From contig CALYUZ010000059.1 in assembly GCA_945492685.1 (NCBI GenBank), positions 1 through 6,024 of the forward strand: DNA of 6,024 nt, read 5' to 3'. The notes beneath the pieces are model-generated. The model saw only the letters and a program-made list of their open reading frames with translations, was not told the DNA's origin and did no database searches. The stretch is from an uncultured Methanomassiliicoccaceae archaeon (GTDB taxonomy: Archaea > Thermoplasmatota > Thermoplasmata > Methanomassiliicoccales > Methanomethylophilaceae). The position numbers and the translations under genes are program-made. Position 1 is the stretch's first letter; every line of letters begins with the position of its first letter. Below are positions 4,461 to 6,024 of the stretch, one piece after another.

Positions 4461-5126
4461 ATGAGGCTAGCATCCCTTTATTCGGGCGGTAAGGATTCGA
4501 CATTCGCATTGTATCTCGCGGAGCAGATGGGTCACGAGGTTCCGTACATCGTCAACATAATGCCGGAGGATGCCGCCTCATGGATATTCCATACCCCCAA
4601 CCTGAACGTGGTCCCCCTCATGGCCGAGTCCATGGGGAAGGAGCTGGTGACCGCACCCAGCACGGGCTCCGAGGAAGGGGATATGGACGGTCTCCGCAGA
4701 GCTCTGGAGGGTCTGGATGTCGAAGGGGTCGTGACCGGTGCCGTATGGTCCGATTACCAGTGGGACCGCATGAACATCGTCTGCGGGGAGCTGGGGTTGA
4801 AGGTCATCACTCCTCTCTGGAGGAAGGACCAGGACCTGGTCATGGGTGAGTTCCTGAGGTCCGGAATCAGGGCCGTCATCGTAGGTTGCTACGCTGAGGG
4901 TCTCGATGACACATGGCTTGGTCGCGAGATCGATGCGGATGCGGTGGCGGAGCTCAAAGCCCTCCGCGAGAAGTACGGTATAAGCATAATGGGTGAGGGC
5001 GGGGAGTATGAATCCATGACATTGGACTCCCCAATGCACTCCCGCCCCTTGGAGATCGTCTCCACCGAGACCGAGTGGTCCCGCGGAAGCGGTACCCTGA
5101 GGGTCACCTCCGCACGTCTTCTCTGA
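4461..5126 (+). CDS. dph6: Diphthine--ammonia ligase (Dph6-type, PP-loop ATPase)
   Basis: A 221-residue enzyme of the adenine-nucleotide alpha-hydrolase family (COG2102/TIGR00289 type) that uses ATP and ammonia for the last step of diphthamide formation on the histidine of translation factor EF-2. The ATP-binding PP-loop SGGKDS is at residues 8-13. Family segments follow in order: FHTPN, GAVWSDYQWDR, TPLW, GLDDTWLGREID, then GEGGEYES near the C-terminus. The start at 4461 puts the PP-loop at its usual place close to the N-terminus and fits a leaderless mRNA from TATATA at 4432-4437. An in-frame ATG at 4440 abuts that TATA box and would lie outside the transcript. The last 23 bases overlap the end of the copper ATPase gene on the other strand. 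The neighbourhood with aIF2-alpha and ribosomal genes is loosely translational but they are not in one operon. Confidence 0.92.
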   Translation: MRLASLYSGGKDSTFALYLAEQMGHEVPYIVNIMPEDAASWIFHTPNLNVVPLMAESMGKELVTAPSTGSEEGDMDGLRRALEGLDVEGVVTGAVWSDYQWDRMNIVCGELGLKVITPLWRKDQDLVMGEFLRSGIRAVIVGCYAEGLDDTWLGREIDADAVAELKALREKYGISIMGEGGEYESMTLDSPMHSRPLEIVSTETEWSRGSGTLRVTSARLL

Positions 5127-6024
5127 GTGCCGGAGGTTCGTATCCGCGCATGCGCACCGCATTGGTGACCACGGATATCGATGACAGCGACATGGCCGCC
5201 GCGGAAAGCATGGGCATCTGCGAGACCAGTCCGTCGTATCCCAGCAACACCGGCAACCCTGCCGCTATTGGGATGCAGATGGCATTGTAGCAGAACGCGA
5301 AGAACAGGTTTTGCTTGATGTTGCGGAGTGTCGCACGTCCGATCTCCAACGCCGCCGGGACACTGCGGAGGTCATCGTTCATCATTATGACATCCGCGGC
5401 TTCCATGGCGATGTCCGTTCCCGATCCGACCGCTATGCCCACATCGGATTGGGTGAGTGCAGGTGCATCGTTTATGCCGTCACCGGTCATGGCCACGCGG
5501 GCCTGACCGATCTGCAGCTTCTTCACGATATCCAGTTTCCCTCCCGGCTTGGTATCGGCATGTACCTCGGTTATGCCCACCTCGGCGGCGATGGCCTCCG
5601 CGGTGGATCTCCTATCTCCTGTGACCATCATCACCCGTATCCCATCCCCTCTCAGGGATGCGATGGCTTCTCTGCTCTCCTGTCTCACCGGGTCCGAGAC
5701 CGTCACCGTTCCCACATATTTCCCGTCAAAGGATGCCATGATGCCTGTGCATCCTCCTGTTATCGGCGATTCCGCATCATCGGGGACGGGGATGCCGTTC
5801 TCCTCGAGGAAGGTACGGTTGCCGACGATCACATGGGAACCATCCACCGTGCATGAGACGCCGCCTCCTGTGGAGGATGAGAATCCCTCGTGTTCGGGGA
5901 TCGTCAAGCCCTTTGTCTTAGCATATCTCACGACCGCCTCTCCGAGCGGGTGCTCCGAGTCGGAGTCGGCCGCCACGACGCTGCCGAGTACCCTGTCGGG
6001 GTCCACGTCGGTATGGATGCCGTC
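5104..6024 (-). CDS. copA: P1B-type heavy-metal (copper-type) ATPase, C-terminal part
   Basis: The visible 306 residues are the C-terminal part of a membrane pump that exports Cu(I) or a related metal using ATP. The frame is open to the right edge, and the DKTGT phosphorylation motif, the CPC-bearing membrane helix and any N-terminal metal domains must lie outside. Within the window are the P1B hallmark SEHPLG (residues 23-28), the nucleotide-site glycines TGGGV and VGNR, TGD of the P domain (135-137) and GDGINDAPAL (181-190). Two membrane helices follow: about 239-257 containing FCYN (Tyr246, Asn247) and about 265-288 containing MSLSS and TNA. The YN pair and the MxxSS helix are the metal-site residues of the Cu(I) subgroup, which supports copper over zinc or cadmium. 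The GTG near 6006 is internal, not a start. The tail overlaps dph6 by 23 bp. Confidence 0.9.
   Translation of the reverse strand, partial: DGIHTDVDPDRVLGSVVAADSDSEHPLGEAVVRYAKTKGLTIPEHEGFSSSTGGGVSCTVDGSHVIVGNRTFLEENGIPVPDDAESPITGGCTGIMASFDGKYVGTVTVSDPVRQESREAIASLRGDGIRVMMVTGDRRSTAEAIAAEVGITEVHADTKPGGKLDIVKKLQIGQARVAMTGDGINDAPALTQSDVGIAVGSGTDIAMEAADVIMMNDDLRSVPAALEIGRATLRNIKQNLFFAFCYNAICIPIAAGLPVLLGYDGLVSQMPMLSAAAMSLSSISVVTNAVRMRGYEPPALREDVRR

Noticed and set aside
5311..5856. Plus-strand open frame of 181 codons
   Set aside because: Antisense shadow of the copper-type ATPase, which has clear P-type motifs over the whole stretch.
1..6024. CRISPR array, insertion sequence, integrase or defence cassette
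   Set aside because: No regularly spaced long repeats, terminal inverted repeats with target duplications, or recombinase or nuclease motifs are visible. Gene content is core archaeal.

Overview
The window reads as a stretch of archaeal chromosome, most plausibly a methylotrophic methanogen of the Thermoplasmata (Methanomassiliicoccales-like). That placement is inference. What supports it: a five-gene translation cluster of archaeal type (eL44, eS27, aIF2-alpha, Nop10, PAC2-family protein), an intron-bearing tRNA-Tyr with the archaeal C1:G72 pair, a diphthamide-synthesis enzyme, TATA-box promoters at archaeal spacing, and the C-terminal half of a zinc-dependent methylcobamide:coenzyme M methyltransferase. 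The genes are moderately GC-rich and the spacers AT-rich.

Layout. Bases 1-455 (+) hold the 3' part of the methyltransferase, followed by a terminator-like hairpin and a 175-base spacer with several dyads. A tRNA-Tyr(GUA) gene with a 35-nt intron and encoded CCA lies on the minus strand at 631-743, with its own TATA box. Upstream of it on the same strand, 796-2942 is a tightly packed operon transcribed from a strong TATA box at 2986-2996: rpl44e, rps27e, aIF2-alpha, nop10 and a PAC2-family gene, with junctions of 4 nt or less or overlapping. A 290-base intergenic stretch (2943-3233) carries the operon promoter, three compact dyads and an AT-rich region with phased TTATTA repeats. After it comes a small winged-helix regulator (+), whose C-terminus ends in Cys-Pro-Cys. 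Convergent with it across a hairpin is rpiA (-). Divergent from rpiA is dph6 (+), which looks leaderless. dph6 overlaps by 23 bp at its 3' end with the C-terminal part of a copper-type P1B ATPase (-) that runs off the right edge.

Functionally most of the window is core metabolism and translation: two ribosomal proteins, a translation initiation factor, the box H/ACA snoRNP protein Nop10, a tRNA and the enzyme that completes diphthamide on EF-2. RpiA supplies ribose phosphate and CopA-like ATPase handles metal export. I see no transposase, integrase, CRISPR array, phage gene or defence cassette. The least explained items are the small regulator and its upstream repeats, the tRNA intron folding, and the dyad-rich spacers at 456-630 and 3031-3085. 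I found nothing that justifies claiming a new multi-gene system here.
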